Assembly (NCBI GenBank): GCA_049522195.1
Contig: JBEKOB010000101.1
Coordinates: 1 to 13,743, forward strand
From: UBA9647 sp049522195
GTDB lineage: Bacteria; Bacteroidota; Ignavibacteria; UBA10030
Reading direction: 5' to 3'
Length of the DNA stretch: 13,743 bases
The first letter of the stretch is position 1. Every line of letters begins with the position of its first letter. The position numbers and the translations under genes were made by a program. The notes under the pieces are model-generated. The model was not told the origin of the DNA. It did not search any database and saw only the letters and a program-made list of their open reading frames with translations. This document shows, piece by piece, positions 12,788 through 13,743 of this stretch.

Positions 12788-13743
12788 ATGATCAGCTTTG
12801 AAAGAGGAAATATCAGGGCTCCCGAACTCCTCGGGAATTATTGGCTAAACTCAGAGCCCGCCTCATTGAGGGATCTTAGGGGAAGAGTTGTCCTTGTGGA
12901 TTTCTGGGACTATTCCAGCCTGAACAGTCTGAGGACGCAGCACTACATCAAAGGCTGGTTCAACCGCTATCAGGAATTCGACCTCGCAGTCATCGGAGTT
13001 CATACGCCGCAGTTCGCATTTGGAAAGAACCCGGAGAACATTGAGCGTGCCGTGAAGCGACTGGCCGTTGAATACCCCGTCGTGATGGACAATGATGCGA
13101 TCATCTGGACCGCGTATTCCAATCGCATTTGGCCAACCCGGTATCTGGTCGACAGGGATGGATTCGTTCGGTTTTCGCATACGGGCGAAGGGGGATATGA
13201 ACAGTTCGAGCGTGCAATCCAGGCGCTTCTTGTGGAAGCCGGCTACCACGGTATCTTCCCTGATCTCATGCCTCCGGTGAGAGACACTGATATTCCAGGA
13301 GCGGTCTGTTTCCGTGCGACGGCTGAGATTCAGCTGGGTTATCTGAGAGGAACGCTCGGCAACCCGGAGGGACTTGGTCCTGAATCCACCGTTCTCTATG
13401 ATGATCAAGGGTTCCATCTCAACGGCAGAGTCTACTTGAAAGGGAAATGGTTCAGCGAGCGTGAGGGAATTCGATTTGACGGAGAAGGGGATGAAGAGGG
13501 AGGCGCGTCGTTCACGTATGAAGCGTCTGAGGTGAATTCGGTAATGAGTCCGGTAGGAGAAGGACCGGGCAGAGTATTCGCGCTTCAGGATAGCAAGCCA
13601 CTGACCAAGGAGAATGCGGGATCGGATATCAGGTTCAATGAAGATGGGCGCAGCTACATTCTGGTTGATGGCCCGAGAGAGTTCAATATTGTCTGCAACC
13701 GTGAGTTCGGTGAACACGAAATCGCACTCTTAACCCGAACACC
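12788..13743 (+). CDS. Thioredoxin-fold protein, DipZ/TlpA-like, with CxxC lost (3' end beyond window)
   Basis: The visible 318 residues match the two-domain thioredoxin-like proteins related to the C-terminal part of DipZ. Residues 1 to ~155 are an AhpC/TSA-type thioredoxin domain: RAPEL at the start, RGRVVLVDFWDYS, VIGVHTPQFAFGKNPENIERAV, then IWPTRYLVDRDG with the cis-proline kept. The remainder is the DipZ-type C-terminal domain (ETYLG-like segment reading AEIQLGYLRGTLGNPEG, later YILVDGPREFNIV). Relatives read W-T-Y-T-C-I-N-C-L-R at the active site. Here it is W-D-Y-S-S-L-N-S-L-R, so both cysteines (Ser44, Ser47) are gone and redox catalysis is unlikely. ATG 12788 is the first start after an in-frame stop at 12764, and no Shine-Dalgarno precedes it. 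No signal peptide is seen. The gene probably ends shortly beyond the window. Confidence 0.88.
   Translation, partial: MISFERGNIRAPELLGNYWLNSEPASLRDLRGRVVLVDFWDYSSLNSLRTQHYIKGWFNRYQEFDLAVIGVHTPQFAFGKNPENIERAVKRLAVEYPVVMDNDAIIWTAYSNRIWPTRYLVDRDGFVRFSHTGEGGYEQFERAIQALLVEAGYHGIFPDLMPPVRDTDIPGAVCFRATAEIQLGYLRGTLGNPEGLGPESTVLYDDQGFHLNGRVYLKGKWFSEREGIRFDGEGDEEGGASFTYEASEVNSVMSPVGEGPGRVFALQDSKPLTKENAGSDIRFNEDGRSYILVDGPREFNIVCNREFGEHEIALLTRT

Noticed and set aside
12863..13717. 284-codon minus-strand open frame
   Set aside because: It lies wholly antisense to the thioredoxin-like gene, whose plus-strand product shows clear family similarity. The minus frame shows no recognisable domain.

Overview
The window looks like a chromosomal segment of a free-living bacterium of moderate GC, most likely from the Bacteroidota/Chlorobi/Ignavibacteria side of the FCB group. 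This placement is an inference. It rests on a detached atpD-atpC pair, a YpdA-type bacillithiol disulfide reductase homologue, a tRNA gene without encoded CCA, and protein sequences of that general character. No rRNA, CRISPR array, transposase or prophage gene was seen.

Layout. Positions 1-1660 hold one AT-richer gene for a secreted HExxH metalloprotease-like protein. It lies between two sequences that resemble integron attC ends, so it may be a gene cassette at the edge of an array. Positions 1661-2482 encode a TIM-barrel sugar isomerase/epimerase-like protein. Positions 2489-2808 on the minus strand form a complete transcription unit (near-consensus promoter, perfect Shine-Dalgarno, strong terminator) for an unrecognised 57-residue basic protein. 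Divergent from it is tRNA-Thr(CGT) with its own promoter and terminator, then a YpdA-like flavoprotein, then atpD-atpC closed by a terminator.

Positions 5998-9560 form a probable operon: promoter, alr, an unrecognised 233-residue protein, a mannose-1-phosphate guanylyltransferase and an RlpA lipoprotein, then a terminator. It supplies D-alanine and GDP-mannose for the envelope and a muralytic lipoprotein. Positions 9588-10990 hold a DUF167/YggU gene overlapping by ATGA with an exported NAGPA-type phosphodiester glycosidase. About 800 bp without a convincing gene follows (10991-11796), containing a long perfect palindrome that looks like a terminator and possible remains of a decayed gene. Then come an SLT-type lytic transglycosylase lipoprotein (11797-12603) and, running off the right edge, a DipZ/TlpA-like thioredoxin-fold protein whose CxxC is replaced by Ser-Leu-Asn-Ser.

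Most of the window is housekeeping and envelope metabolism. The less ordinary points are the possible cassette at the left end, the orphan small-protein unit, two redox-family proteins that lack their expected active-site cysteines (YpdA-like Ser14; thioredoxin-like Ser44/Ser47), a probably leaderless gene, and the degraded gap at 11.0-11.8 kb.
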